Source: Circinella umbellata
Taxonomy: Eukaryota > Mucoromycota > Mucoromycetes > Mucorales > Lichtheimiaceae
DNA length: 64,000 nucleotides
Direction of reading: 5' to 3'
NCBI GenBank assembly: GCA_025093555.1
Contig: JAIWNF010000038.1
Span: forward strand, 124,001-188,000
Shown: positions 32,064 to 44,445 of the stretch, in pieces
Layout: every line of letters starts with the position of its first letter
Position numbering within the stretch: position 1 is the first letter of the stretch
The notes under the pieces: generated by a model
Told to the model about the DNA's origin: nothing
Databases searched by the model: none
Seen by the model: only the letters and a program-made list of their open reading frames with translations
Made by a program: the position numbers and the translations under genes

Positions 32064-35000
32064 TTAATTCTCGTTTAAAAAATAGCGAGATCTATGTTGT
32101 GCATCAAAATCTCTTATTGTTTTGATATAGGCAATATAATAAATATATGTTGGATTAAATTGTTGATTCCGCCGTTCCCAAGGAAAACACCAAAATAGCT
32201 CGATCTCAACTAAAGATTCTATTATTATTATTAGAAAAATATAAAAGAAGTTATTATCCATTTGCTATATAATAATAACTATAATATAATTTTCATTATT
32301 ATAAATTACCAGCTAAATAAGCAATCCTATAAGAAGCATAATATATTTTTTTTCTGTTAATCATTGACATAAACATGCATAAATTTTCTTTCTTTTTCGA
32401 AAAAAAAAGCGAAGCTTTTTAATTTACTTACCACACACGTTTTCCTTTACGCTTAACTTCTGCAGCAATACTTGTCATTAGTGCTCTATCAATTGTATAT
32501 AACAAAGAAAGAGGAAACCCAAAGGGTACAATCAGTGAGTTTGTTTTTCACTTATAATAAACTAAAATAATAATTATAGTAATCATAGAACTTACATTAA
32601 AACATTCAATAGAATGATAGTTGTTGAAAATGAGAAAATTACGGATAATATACTAACAAGAGGTCGATTTTCCACTGCGCGATTTTGTAATATATCCCAT
32701 CGTCCTTGCAAAAAGAACCACACTGTTTTAGCTGCCATAGCAACATTGTGGAATCGATTTGCATCTGTTGGGCTATTCATCACTGAAAATGGAATTGTTT
32801 CATCTACTGTTCCATTGAAACTTTGAACAAATTCCATATCATCCACATGAAATAAAAGCACAATAAAAGTATGTGTAAAGGTACAAAGAACAATTAACAG
32901 AAGAAGTGCGAGTGAAGACATTCGTTTGGTAATTTGAACAACCATTTCAAAAACAATGCCCTATATTAGTACATACCAAAAAAAAAGAGCAATTTTAATC
33001 ATAAGTAAATTTTGGATAGGCATAAAGTCATCACATTTTTTTCAAGAAAACAAAACATACCAAATCTCGTATTACACGTAGTCGAACCAAAGAATGTAAC
33101 CATAACATGAAAACAGATATCGCGCAAGCATCAACCTATTTTTTTTTTTTTTTTTTGTTTGAGTGTGAGTCTCTTAATGGTTTCTTATTTTTTTTTAGCT
33201 ATTATAAATAATTAATAGAGAAAAAGAGAGCAACAACTTACAGGGTATTCGTGTCCGGAGAGAATGACAATAGCACCAACGATAGGTAATAATACAGCTG
33301 CAAGTGATATGTAATTATAAAATAATCGAAAATAGTCAAATCCACAAAACCAAATATGTCGTGTTTCTTGCATCACTAAAAATGCAGATACAATGAGCAT
33401 AAGAGCTAAAGTAGCTGTAGTGTTAACTTTTGGAAACGCAACATTAACAGAAAATAAGACTTGATTTGCAATATAGATTAAGCAAACCAACACAAATCTT
33501 CTTCTACCGAATGTTCGCCATTTATACATTAGCATCGCTTCCATTGCAGGTTCACCTTGACGAAATACTTCACTACGACCTGATAATGCTTGTTGTACAA
33601 ATAAACTTGTATAAGGAGAGGGTGATTTATATTGTTTTTCGTTATTATTATTATTATAATTATAATGTTGAACGTTGCGTTGGTTATTATATTGAGTATA
33701 ATGAATCAATGGAAAAACACAAAGTGTTGCAAGATGTGGTTTGTTGCTATTATGTTGTCGATAATGCTCATTGTGTGAATAATCTTGACATAATGCTGAT
33801 TGTACTGAAGAAATATTGGTACTAGATTCCGTGAATTGTTCTGCTGTTGAAAAACCCCACAATTCACGTAGACGTGTTGTTATGTTACGTTGTCGTTGTG
33901 ATGGTTGTTGTAATAGGACAGTATCATTAGGTTCCACCTCTAAGATAGGACAATGGGGGGTTACCGGTATATATGATAGTTGATGCATCCAATCTAATAC
34001 CATATCGGGACATTTGCAACATAACAGAGGAAGAGCATTGGTAAATGTGACAAGGTATCCTGGATGATACTTTCTGGTCGATTGAATCATATAGTCGACT
34101 AAAGCACGAGCATCATCATATGCGCCATAGATTATAGCAGTTTTTAAAGCACTCGTTGTTGTGGCTAATTGTTGTTGTCGTTGTTGATTTTGACCATTAT
34201 AATGGTTTTCAGCGAGAAAACCATTATTATTACTACTAAACCTCATTAGAATGGATACTGGCTTGACATTTAAATTAATGTTATTGTTATTCTGAATATC
34301 AAACAATATCCTTTTCAAAATCTTGAATGAATTAGGATATTGAACAAGTCCTGCTAAGGCAATGTTTCCAGCAGGTGTTTCAAAAAATTTCGGTTGGTGC
34401 TGAATTGAATGGTCTGTTATACGAATTGTTTGCTGAAAAATATGACTAAAAGTACGAGACTATAACGAATTATATTGTCGTAAAGATTTGTTAGTAGCAA
34501 AGAAAATAATAGAATACTACATGAATTAAATAAATCTAAATATTTTTACCTTCCATCCTTTTATTTTTGAATAAACGTTGATTTGGTAAAGCACAGGCAT
34601 GGCAATAAAAGCATATTGAGATTTACTCCAAAAGTTTCCATTCATACAAAATGTATATTCAGATTTATCGGTCATAGTGATGGATACCCAACTGTTATCA
34701 AAAAATTGTATTGCTGGTTCGTTGGTTCTCCATTGAATACGTTTAGCACCAATACTCGGTAATGATAATGATGAAGGAAACATTGTGTTGCAATAGTCAT
34801 TATTGATGAGTCGATTTTTAGCTTTTGTATCTCTTTTACTGTTATTATTGGTGGTTTCTTGTATTTTATCTGGTATACAAAAGATGTAAAGAAGTTTATG
34901 TAGAGTATAATCATTGATTTCTATCGGTTCTGGTAATGACGATGATATGGTAGTTCTAGTTGTAGAGTTGATATGACTTGTTGGTTTTTTTCTTGTAGCA

Positions 35001-36330
35001 ATCCATAATTGAACTGAGTATACACCGACACAAATTATTCTACGAGCATCCAAAATATACGTTGCCACAAATGGTGAAATTGTTCCAGGATGATGAAATT
35101 CATAAAAAAGTGGTTCTTCTATACGCTGATTAGGAAATCTTGGTGCAATTATAGTGGGTCGATGATGAAGTAACAATGGAGTTTTCAGCTGTAAAGTAGC
35201 AGGAATGATTTTTACTTGTTTATTTGTGAAAGCAAGAATCCACCTAGAATTACAGAATCCCACCGAAGATATAGTTGGAATACTAATGGTTTCTTTTTCT
35301 AATTTATTTGATGCTGTTAATAATGATGCCCCATTACTGTTACTGATATCGTTAAATACTTCATGTTCTTGTAACATCATGCGAGATCCAGTTAAAATGT
35401 CCCATAACTCGGAATAAACTTGATATTGTAAATGGTGACCATAGGAAATGAGCGCAAGGTGCACATCATTCAAAAAGCTAATGGCAAATACGGGTCTATG
35501 TACGGTCCATTCATTGATTTGAAGACCACTTTCTACATCATAAATTAATATTTTATTATGTTGATAAAGTGCCATGGAATGTCTTGTCGGCGATACAGCC
35601 ATTAATGTTTTTTCTTGGCTTTCTTCTGCCGAATCCTTCAAAGAGATATGCCGATCTGACTTGAACGACATAACTAATCGCTCTTCTTCTATTGACCAGA
35701 GTTGTATAAGGTTATTTGCTCGACATGTTATCGTAAATTCACGGTGGAAACAAAGCCATTTTGTATTTGATGCTATATTCATGGTTCGAATCAATACAAT
35801 CCGTCGTATGTATTTTTTGATTTTATAGAGACGTAAACCATTAGGTTGTATAATGGCAAGTAGTGGTGGTGCTGCGTCATTATTGTTGTCATTGTTTGGT
35901 AAAAAATAGCATTGGCCGTCAAAGAAAATTTTACTATAGAAGATCCCTCGTTTATATACATGACATATTCCAAGCCAAGATATTGCAACATAGTCACCAC
36001 ATCCAGAAGATACAGAAAATGATTGTGGTATACCGATAAATGAAAGGCGTCGTTCAATGTCACTCGAAAGTGCTAAAAGTTGTACAGTATACTGATGTTG
36101 TAATTGTTGCTGAACATCTTCATTGGTTGTAATAATCTTAAATACGTCAATCTTTTTTTTCTGTTCTAGAAAAATCGCCACAAATCTGCAGTCCTGTGAC
36201 ATTACGTGCTGTCCTACATTTGATTGGATAAAAAATATATTAAACAAACATTTCATTTTATAGGTAAAATAGATAATATTATTTAATCCAATGATTATTA
36301 CTATTACATACTTGTAGTTCTTCTTGACAT
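32064..36330 (-). CDS. Predicted WD40-like / TRP-type ion-channel fusion protein
   Basis: Eight exons (36330-36312, 36213-34550, 34432-33242, 33135-33061, 32960-32596, 32485-32432, 32326-32310, 32218-32064) total 3,540 nt, predicting 1,179 residues. About residues 1-560 are soluble with beta-propeller-like repeats (for example NLIQLWSIEEER, NKILIYDVESG, CVGVYSVQLWIA). A linker rich in Asn/Gln follows. The last 350 residues are a six-segment ion-transport domain: FVLVCLIYIANQVLFSV, ALMLIVSAFLVM, LAAVLLPIVGAIVILSG, VIRDLGIVFEMVVQITKR (S4-S5), LALLLLIVLCTFTHTFIVLL, a pore loop around AKTVWFFLQGRWDILQN, and a last helix IILLNVLIALMTSIAAEV, as in TRP/polycystin channels. The soluble tail ends FLNEN. 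Exon 7 is 17 nt. Ion selectivity and membrane are unknown; a cation channel is inferred. Confidence 0.85.
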
Positions 36331-36582
36331 ATTTCGCCAACGGTTTTATAAAGAAGCAAAAAAAAGAAGAAGAACGTTATAAAGAAATCTCTTTCAACCT
36401 TTATATATCTTTTAAATCAATCATCATAATCATGCGAAGTTTTTTTTGTTAAGTTATGCCATGCAATTTGGAGTGAAAAATCACCGCGGATTCAAAAAAG
36501 AGGAAAGTCTTTATTAAGCTTTTTTGAAATTCCAGGAATTAAGCGCATTATCTTCTTCTTTTTTTTATTTTATTTTTTAGCT
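36331..36582. promoter_or_regulatory. Shared divergent promoter
   Basis: 252 bp separate the channel start (36330, minus) from the FUN14 start (36583, plus). It is pyrimidine-rich just before 36583. No specific motif is claimed. Confidence 0.4.
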
Positions 36583-37522
36583 ATGCTTCGTACATCACGA
36601 TTCATTCAACATGTATCTCGGGACCTGGTCACTAAACGATCATCAATAGGTATCACAAGGTCAAATACACCTCAATGTTCGTAATAATAATTTTGCATAA
36701 TTTTATTTTTAAGAAAAAGGAAAGATTTATACGTATCATTAAAGCTATTATGTTTTTTTATAACACTGTATTATAATAGTATTTACACGTACAGCATCAT
36801 TTGCACGAATAGTAGGAACATCAACAATTTTAATTGGATCAACTACTTTTTTAAAAAAACCGATATTATGTCAAGGTTATTATTTTACATAAAAAACATA
36901 TTAAAAAAGCTGAAGATAGAAATGTTTGACTTCATTTTTTTTTATTATGTGCATAATAATAATATTTTTTTTTTCCGGTCATTTATTTATTAAAAGGAGG
37001 ATTTGCAATGCCTGGAGCAGTTCCTTCTTCATTAGGTACAACAGGTAGTTTTGAAAATACACCTATTTTTGATGAAACAGGAAAAAAACCAAGTGATGTA
37101 GATGTACAAAAAAGTCTTTTCCATAAAGGTGAATTATCATTTGGTGTCGTACTTGGATTTTGTACTGGTTATTTAATTAAAAAAGTTGGAAAATTATTTG
37201 CATTGGCAGTGGGTGCCGGATTTATTTTCCTTCAGGTAAAAGAGAAACAAAAACAAAGATAACAATGTTACTTTATAAACATATCATTAAGATCTTTCTA
37301 CTATTATTTGTATAGTATATGTCTTTTAAAGGATTTATTACTGTTCATTGGGATCGTTTGGAAGGTGGTTATAAGCGACAATTAAATGTAGATGAGAATG
37401 GTCAGGTGACACATAAGGATGTTCGAACAAAATGGAATAGTCTTGTTGGAATTTTGACCCATAATATACAGTTCAAATCAACTTTTTTGGTGGGTTTATA
37501 TACGGGTATTCGTTACGGATAG
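36583..37522 (+). CDS. FUN14-domain mitochondrial protein
   Basis: Exons 36583-36649, 36780-36875, 36997-37235 and 37316-37522 total 609 nt (202 residues). The N-terminus (MLRTSRFIQHVSRDLVTKRS) is basic and lacks acids, like a mitochondrial presequence. The C-terminal 110 residues are a FUN14 domain: ELSFGVVLGFCTGYLIKKVG, LFALAVGAGFIFLQYMSFKG, then the C-terminal FLVGLYTGIRYG. FUN14 proteins are outer-membrane proteins, including the mitophagy receptor FUNDC1 in animals. I see no obvious LIR motif (YxxL) near the N-terminus, so a mitophagy role is not shown. Divergent from the channel gene. Confidence 0.88.
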
Positions 37523-38516
37523 ATGATAAACTTGACCTTTATTTATTATAAACTAAAATACAAGAGAAAACTTATTACTGTCGTAAAATAATAATAAAAA
37601 AAGTGATTTTATATTATAATAATGGTAGGGAATGGCATAGTTTATATTTTAACTTGATGTAAAAATAGAGCTAGTAAACTGAGGTTTCTACAAAATATTT
37701 AAAGTGAATCATTCGAGGTCAATACTCTTACTTATCCCAAAAATAGAGGAAATCTGCGATAGAAAAGTTTTATTATTAGAAACGGTTGCAATAGAATAAG
37801 GCAATCAACAACCTGGTGTAACCAAAATGAAGCAAAACAAATAAAAAGTTGCATATTGTTAGGGCATTTTTTTCTTCTTGAACAGCACGATGTCGTATTC
37901 TCATCGAATTTTATGCAAACCCTTTTATCATAAACATTATTGATTTTCAGAGGACCGCGATATATGAAAACAAAAATGATGTGCAAGACCATTATCTTTT
38001 GTAATATATTGACCATACAAAAAATAATACATTATCGAACGTTTACTATCTTTCCTTGTTCACTAATATACGTATAAATGTTTTATAAACGAGCAGTGTT
38101 CCAATGACTCGAGATAAAATATACTTGTGAGAACTCGATGTTACGAAAACTGAGTAGTAAATAATATATTTCATAATTAATAAGAAACAGAATACTCTAG
38201 TATTTGTAAATGAATTATCATTATTTATAAAGTAAATAATATAATGCTTTTGAGCATTTTACAGCAATTAAACTATGATAAAATAGAGTGTTATACATAA
38301 TTTATATATGATACAATAAAGCTGTATAAAAGCTTAGTACAAAACTTAGGAGTCATGCAGCATTTTCAAGTTGCATAACGGAATTAATAACGGTAAGCTG
38401 ATTAAAAATGGTAATTGGTGTAACAATAAAAAATAGTAATAATAAATAGCACATGTTGACTGGTTCAGCATAAAGTCCCCTTTCTCTTTTTCTTTTTTAT
38501 TTGAAATAAATAAACA
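37523..38516. other. Intergenic, about 1 kb
   Basis: AT-rich, with short ORFs on both strands and none with a domain. The right part presumably holds the promoter of the I78 gene. Confidence 0.4.
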
Positions 38517-38875
38517 ATGACCAACGATAACATAGTCGAGCCAATTCAAAATCAAGAAAATCCATTGGAAGATGTTCAAGTATGGTCTCAAAGATTGATT
38601 GGTAAAACCATTGTCTTCGACAATGTTGCAATTACAGAAGAGGTAAATAAAATAATGAAAACCACATTTCAACCATTGGTAAGAAATATAATATTATACT
38701 TATCCAACCCTTGTTTTTATATATTTATATTTTATAGACTTTTCATAAACGGGATTTACCTGAAGTTAATCGTGTTTTAAGACCCAATGATCCAGCAACT
38801 CGAGATTATAGACGGGAAAGACTTAATGTTATAACAGATGATAATTATAAAGTGACAAGTGTATATTATGGCTGA
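38517..38875 (+). CDS. I78-family peptidase inhibitor
   Basis: Two exons (38517-38642, 38738-38875) encode 87 residues. The second carries the family core RDLPEVNRVLRPNDPATRDY, then RRERLNVITDDNYKVTSVYYG. MEROPS I78 inhibitors are small cytosolic or secreted serine-peptidase inhibitors (for example fungal elastase inhibitors). There is no signal peptide (MTNDNIVEPIQNQENP), so the protein should be cytosolic and may restrain an endogenous serine protease. The frame is intact, and the length is within the range of the family. Convergent with the CUE gene. Confidence 0.85.
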
Positions 38876-39089
38876 AAATAATAGTAGATAAAATATAAGC
38901 AAGAAAAAAAAATTATATAATTGTATAATAATAATAATTGTTACATACATAAGGCAAAACAAAATAGTTTATATTTTGTGGGTTGAATAAAAGAAATTAA
39001 CAAATAAAACAAGAAAAAAAAAGATGGTATGTTGGTTATACAGAAAGCAAGGAATGATTTAAATGACAAAAGGAGAGATAAAGAAAAAA

Positions 39090-40627
39090 TTACATTGATC
39101 GGGATACTTGAGCAGTAGATTGTATAATGCGATCTATTTCGCATGGTTCAACATATCTGTCATTTATATGTGCTTCATAAGATGGAGGTGGCAGCTCATC
39201 ATTTAAAGAAACCATGGGATCAAAAGGATTTATAGAATTTGTACTAACAGTGTGTTGCGGTGGGGTTGGAAGAGGGCGATTACGATCAACGGGAATATTA
39301 TTATTGCGTATATTGCTGGTAGATGATGGTCTAGGTGGGGTTGGGCGAATGGCAGCAGGAATGGGTGTGATGGTTGGTGTTGTTGGTGTAGTAGTCGTAG
39401 GAGTGGTTGTTACAGTACCAATAGTAGCAGTAGAAGAATTCAAATTAAATTCACTTTGGTAAGGTCGTGATGTATTGCCTCTAAAACGACCATTTTCCAA
39501 GCTTGTATTTGCTTCATTAACTGCTGCAGCTAAAGCTGTATTTGCTTTACTTAAAGCAGCTATTATTAAACATAAATTTTATTTTTATGTTTTATCAATA
39601 ACCATATCGAAAAAAACCTTCATCTAAACCGAAATTATTAAATAAATATTCCTCGCTTACCATTTTTTCCAGCTTCTACCAGGTGACTGATAGCATCCCC
39701 AAGTCCTCCATTGGTGCTATTGCGATCTAAAGTAATAATAATTTAAAATCATTTTTGTTTCATTGGTAAGCTTTACCATTGAAAAAAAAATAGTGCGAGC
39801 GGAAATTATAAAAAATGAAACTTACTTCTTGCTGATCCTGTGGATGAAAAAGTTGATGCTTATATAGAAAGGAGAATGTGTTTGTTAAAAATAGTTCTAT
39901 ACATATCAAATTACAGTAAACAAACAAACATTACTCACGTGCCAGTGATCTTACAGAAGAACATGAAGTACGCCAATGTTCTTTGGCATATTGTCTTCGT
40001 TGTCGACTTTCTTCGGCAAGCTGTTCCCGCCATTGTGCTAAATCCTGCCGTACTCTTGTACTTCCGGTATTTCCATTCAAGAATGGCTAAAAATCATAAT
40101 AATAATGATATCATGAATATAAAATAAATTTAAATAAAATAAATAAAGATCTATTTATATTTACATTATTGTTGTCAGAACATCCTCGTCGAGATGGTGT
40201 TATCCGCTTTTCAGAGAGGGAAAAAAAAAGTTTTAGTTTCTATTTTGTTGTAAAGTGACAAAAAAAGATAGAGGGAAATCCATAAACTTGGGTAAAATGA
40301 TTATAATTTTACCTGGTTACTACAACTACTACTGCTACTACTGCTACTACGACAACCCCTATCTCTTCTTTGTGATTGGTGTGAACCAGGTGCTGGAGGT
40401 AATTGCTTAGTTGTTGAACCACCACCACCATCAGTAGTAGTAATATTGCGTGTTGAAGAAGGATCTGAAATGTTTAAAAGACAATCAAAAGCATCTTGAA
40501 GTTTACCATGAACAGAAAATAAAACATCATTAATGACTCGAACTTCGATCGTAGGAAATGCTTCTTTTAAAGTTTGTACATTTGAAGAAGTATTTTCTTC
40601 AAAAGGATTTAGACTATGTTTTGTCAT
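39090..40627 (-). CDS. CUE-domain protein with a PPxY motif
   Basis: Six exons (40627-40313, 40206-40165, 40086-39939, 39837-39826, 39726-39661, 39559-39090) total 1,053 nt, 350 residues. The N-terminal CUE domain, at about residues 17-53 (TLKEAFPTIEVRVINDVLFS and LQDAFDCLLNI), is a ubiquitin-binding three-helix fold. A low-complexity Ser and Pro/Thr-rich remainder follows with helical EQLAEESRQRRQYAKEHW. Near the C-terminus DELPPPSYEAH holds a PPxY motif of the kind bound by WW domains of Rsp5/Nedd4 ligases. The combination suggests a Cue5-like adaptor linking ubiquitin to degradation or trafficking, by inference. Exon 4 has only 12 nt. The C-terminus is DRIIQSTAQVSRSM. Confidence 0.82.
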
Positions 40628-41299
40628 TAAAGAAAAAAAAGAAAACTTGAGAAAAAAAAATAAAGAAAAGAAAAGGGAGAGGTTTCAGTTGCGGTTATAT
40701 TGTGTGGTTTTGAAGAAAGAAAGCCAAAAGAAAAAAAAGGGCCCGCTATGTGATGAGACTAAAAAAAAAGTTTAACTCATGCAGGTTATGATATTTATTT
40801 AATAAGTACAGATTTATTTTGATAGTGGTGGGGGTGGTGTTACAACTCATGCCAAGCGCATTTGCCAAGGAATAAAAAAATAGGTGGCGAGGTTCATTTT
40901 ACTTGACACTCTCCTTAGAATATATCATCTCTATTTTGTTAATTAACGGGGCTTATATAATATCTTATTTTTCATGAATCTGACCTCATATTATTTTTTA
41001 TACATGTATAGTATAATTATAGGATAATCTCTGATTCCATCATGTTTTATAAGTAGTAACAACAAAATAGACATGTTGCTAATAAGTAATGTAGTACTAA
41101 TGATAGATAACTTTTTAATTTCCAATTTTTTTTTATCTAGGGCATAATTAAATAGCTTTTTGATCTGTACAAATAATGATATCTTATGATTGAAAGCAGA
41201 AAGAAAGGAAAAGAGGTTGTGTATGTGTGTATGTAAAAGACAATGGATGAAAAGAGGATAAATGAAAATAGAAATAATGTCGCTTTTGTTTTTGTTTTT
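40628..41299. other. Intergenic: promoter of the CUE gene and 3' flank of ILV3
   Basis: About 0.67 kb, AT-rich, purine-rich just upstream of the CUE start. No other feature seen. Confidence 0.4.
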
Positions 41300-43972
41300 T
41301 TACAATTCATCAGTGACAGCACCTTCGCTAGCACTCTTGACGGTCATAACATAACGTGCAAGGGTACCACGAGTATACTTAGGTGGAGGAGCAACGAATT
41401 CAGCTCGTCGCTTGGCCATTTCTTCATCAGAAATTTCAACGTTCATTTCACGAGTAATAGCACTAATGTTTACCATATCACCATCCTCTACAAGACCAAT
41501 GGGGCCACCGACTTGAGCTTCAGGGGAGACATGACCAACAATGAAACCCTATATATATATTTATCACAATAACCATTCAGTTACTTTTTGCACTTTCTTT
41601 TTTTTACCGACAACAGCATATTTTCCCTCTCAATTGATAGATATAATAACTTACATGGGATCCACCAGAGAAACGACCATCAGTAAGCATGGCAACATCT
41701 TTACCGAGACCGGCACCCATGATAGCACTAGTGGGTTTCACTATATACATATAAAGTACGATAATTTATTGACAACTGTTCTCACAAATTGTTTCCAATC
41801 ATCCAATATCCACAAAAGAAGAAGAAAAAAACTTACACATTTCAGGCATACCGGGGCCACCCTTTGGACCTTCACCACGGATTACAATAACAGTCTTTTC
41901 ACCCTTCTTAAATTCATGGTTTTCCAAGGCCTTGATAAATGCTTCTTCACCATCAAAAACGCGAGCCTTACCACGGAAATCCAAACCTTCCTTACCAGTA
42001 ATCTTGGCAACAGATCCTTCAGGTGCCAAGTTACCACGTAAGATTTGAATATGACCAGTCTCCTTGATAGGGTTGGAAACAGGACGAATAACATCTTGAC
42101 CATGAGGTAAACCAGGTAACTTGAACAAGTTTTCTTCCAAAGTTTTACCAGTAACAGTCATAACACCACCATCAATCATCTTTTCTTCCATCAAATACTT
42201 GAGAATGGCAGGAACACCACCAACATGATGAACATCTTCCATAACATACTTGCCACTAAGGAGGGAAAAGTTATATGAGTGATCCATAATAATGTTATAG
42301 TTTTATAGAATAAGCATTTATCTTTTTTTTTTTACCTGGGCTTCAAGTCGGCCAAGAAAGGAGTACGGTCACTGATCTTTTGGAAGTCTTCTAATTCCAA
42401 ATTGATGCCAACACTACGAGCAATAGCAATCAAGTGAAGTACAACATTGGTTGAACCACCCAAAACCATGGTTAAAGTAATGGCATTCTCAAATGCAGCA
42501 CGAGTCATAATATCACGAGGTTTAATATCGTTTTCCATCAAGTTAAGAATGGCTTTGCCTGAATCCAAACATTCTTGAATCTTTTCAGGATATGTGGCAG
42601 GTGTAGAAGAACTATAAGGAAGAGTCATACCCATAGCTTCGGCAGCAGAAGCCACTATATGATAAAAATAATAATAATAATTGTCAACATTATTATATTC
42701 TTCTTTCACAGATATTAATGAAAAAGTTTACTTACTGGTGTTAGCAGTGTACACTACAAAATAATAATAATAGTTATAAATATGTAGTTAGTATACTAGT
42801 ATCTGATTATTCGAAAAAAAAAATAATTATAATAAACTTACTGCCACCACATGCACCAGGACCGGGACAAGCATGGCGAATGATATCAAAACGTTTTTCT
42901 TCATCAATATCACCACTGACATAAGCACCATAAGCTTGGAATGCAGAAACGATATCAAGAGATTCACCTGTACAACTCTTACCAGGTGTGATGGTACCAC
43001 CATAAACCATCAAAGCAGGACGATTAACACGACCCATAGCCATCAAACAACCAGGCATATTCTTATCACAACCAGGAAGTGAAATGTTGGCATCATACCA
43101 TTGACCACACATAACAGTTTCAATACTATCGGCAATAATATCACGCGATTGCAATGAATAACTCATACCAGAGGTACCATTTGACATACCATCACTAACA
43201 CCAATTGTGTTGAATCGATAACCAATTAAACCAGCTTGTTGAACACCTTCCTTGACTTTTTGTGCCAAATCCATCAAATGCATATTACATGGATTACCTT
43301 CATACCAGCTAATTATTTCATATGCAGTCACGTGTTACAAGAAGTAAATATTCAAGCGAAACAGCGATCAAATCACGTATTTTATTATTTATTATTCTAT
43401 TAGTAAAATGACTCATTCTTTTTTTTTTTCTAAAAAAAAAACAAGGAAAGGATAAACAAAAAAAAAAAAAACTTACACACTGGAGATACCGACTTGACCA
43501 AGGTTCATATCACTTTCAGTCAAACCAGTACCGTACACTATATTATATAAGTTTATAATTCATATTTAAGTTTTTGTTTTTGTAACAAGAAAAAAAATTA
43601 ACCTTTTTCTTTTTAATTTATTACTTACACATGGCTTGAGAAGCACCTTGACTCTTGGGTTGAGTAATATTGGCACTATATTGATTAATTCTAGCCTTCT
43701 TCTCAGCGTCAGTAACATAGTTTCTTAAGCCAATAGGAGTAGCAACTTTGACGTGGCGACTTTTTAATTTTCAAGCAATAAAGCAAGAAAGGGAAAAAGA
43801 AAGAGAAAAAGAGACGATCAAAAATATATATGTGTATAATTAATATGAGATGAATATATTTGATATTGTATTACAATTCATTATCAAGAAAGAAAAACAT
43901 AAATATATATCATTTCACTCACAAAGTGCTAGCAGGAAGGGACACAGCCCGAGAAAGAATCTTGGAGGCCAT
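41300..43972 (-). CDS. ILV3: Dihydroxy-acid dehydratase, mitochondrial
   Basis: Catalyses dehydration of 2,3-dihydroxy-isovalerate and -methylvalerate to the 2-keto acids, the third step of valine/isoleucine synthesis. Nine exons (43972-43923, 43759-43629, 43537-43477, 43308-42842, 42753-42736, 42654-42336, 42255-41837, 41740-41655, 41548-41300) total 1,800 nt, 599 residues, the usual length. The N-terminus [20 protein letters not shown] is a mitochondrial presequence. Fe-S cluster ligands are the Cys in [14 protein letters not shown] and PGACGG. Other motifs are [34 protein letters not shown] and the C-terminal VTDEL. Exon 5 is an 18-nt microexon (MYTANT) needed for the family motif GACGGMYTANTMA. 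Confidence 0.97.
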
Positions 43973-44445
43973 AATAGAAAAAGTATGAAAGAGTGGGGGA
44001 GAAAAGAGAAAGAGACGCACGAAAAAAAAAAAGCAACGAGACATTAAAAAAACATTAAATGTGAATCATCCCAGCGCGTTATTGATATGTAATCATGATT
44101 GGCTCGCGCTAATTCAAATAAATCTTTTTTATGTTATCGATATATATATTTTTTTTTGCTAATCGGAGGATGTGTCCACTTTTCATCTAACAAGTTTTTT
44201 TTAAATGTCAAATAATATTTTAATGCAAAAAGATCAGTTTTATGGTAGTACAGAAATGAGACTTTGTTTATATGTATTTTCCATCTCCATAGCAACCCCC
44301 CAATTATATGATTAACCCGTCTCTATAGTAATAATAATAATATTTTTTTTAAAAAAAAAGTTTCTTATTTTATATAAGCAAAGTTATGTTTTGAATTAAA
44401 TGCGGGTTTGGGGGATGGGTAATGTGGAGAGATAATTGACTTTTT
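43973..44445. promoter_or_regulatory. ILV3 promoter region / RPN2 3' flank
   Basis: 473 bp between two minus-strand genes. It must hold the ILV3 promoter. AT-rich with a purine-rich stretch next to 43972; no TGACTCA-type general-control site was found by eye. Confidence 0.4.

Noticed and set aside
33466..33825. 119-codon plus-strand ORF opposite the channel gene
   Set aside because: Antisense to a well-supported exon and of low-complexity composition.
35781..35792. tRNA B-box-like GGTTCGAATC
   Set aside because: Lies inside a coding exon of the channel gene with no A box or cloverleaf around it.
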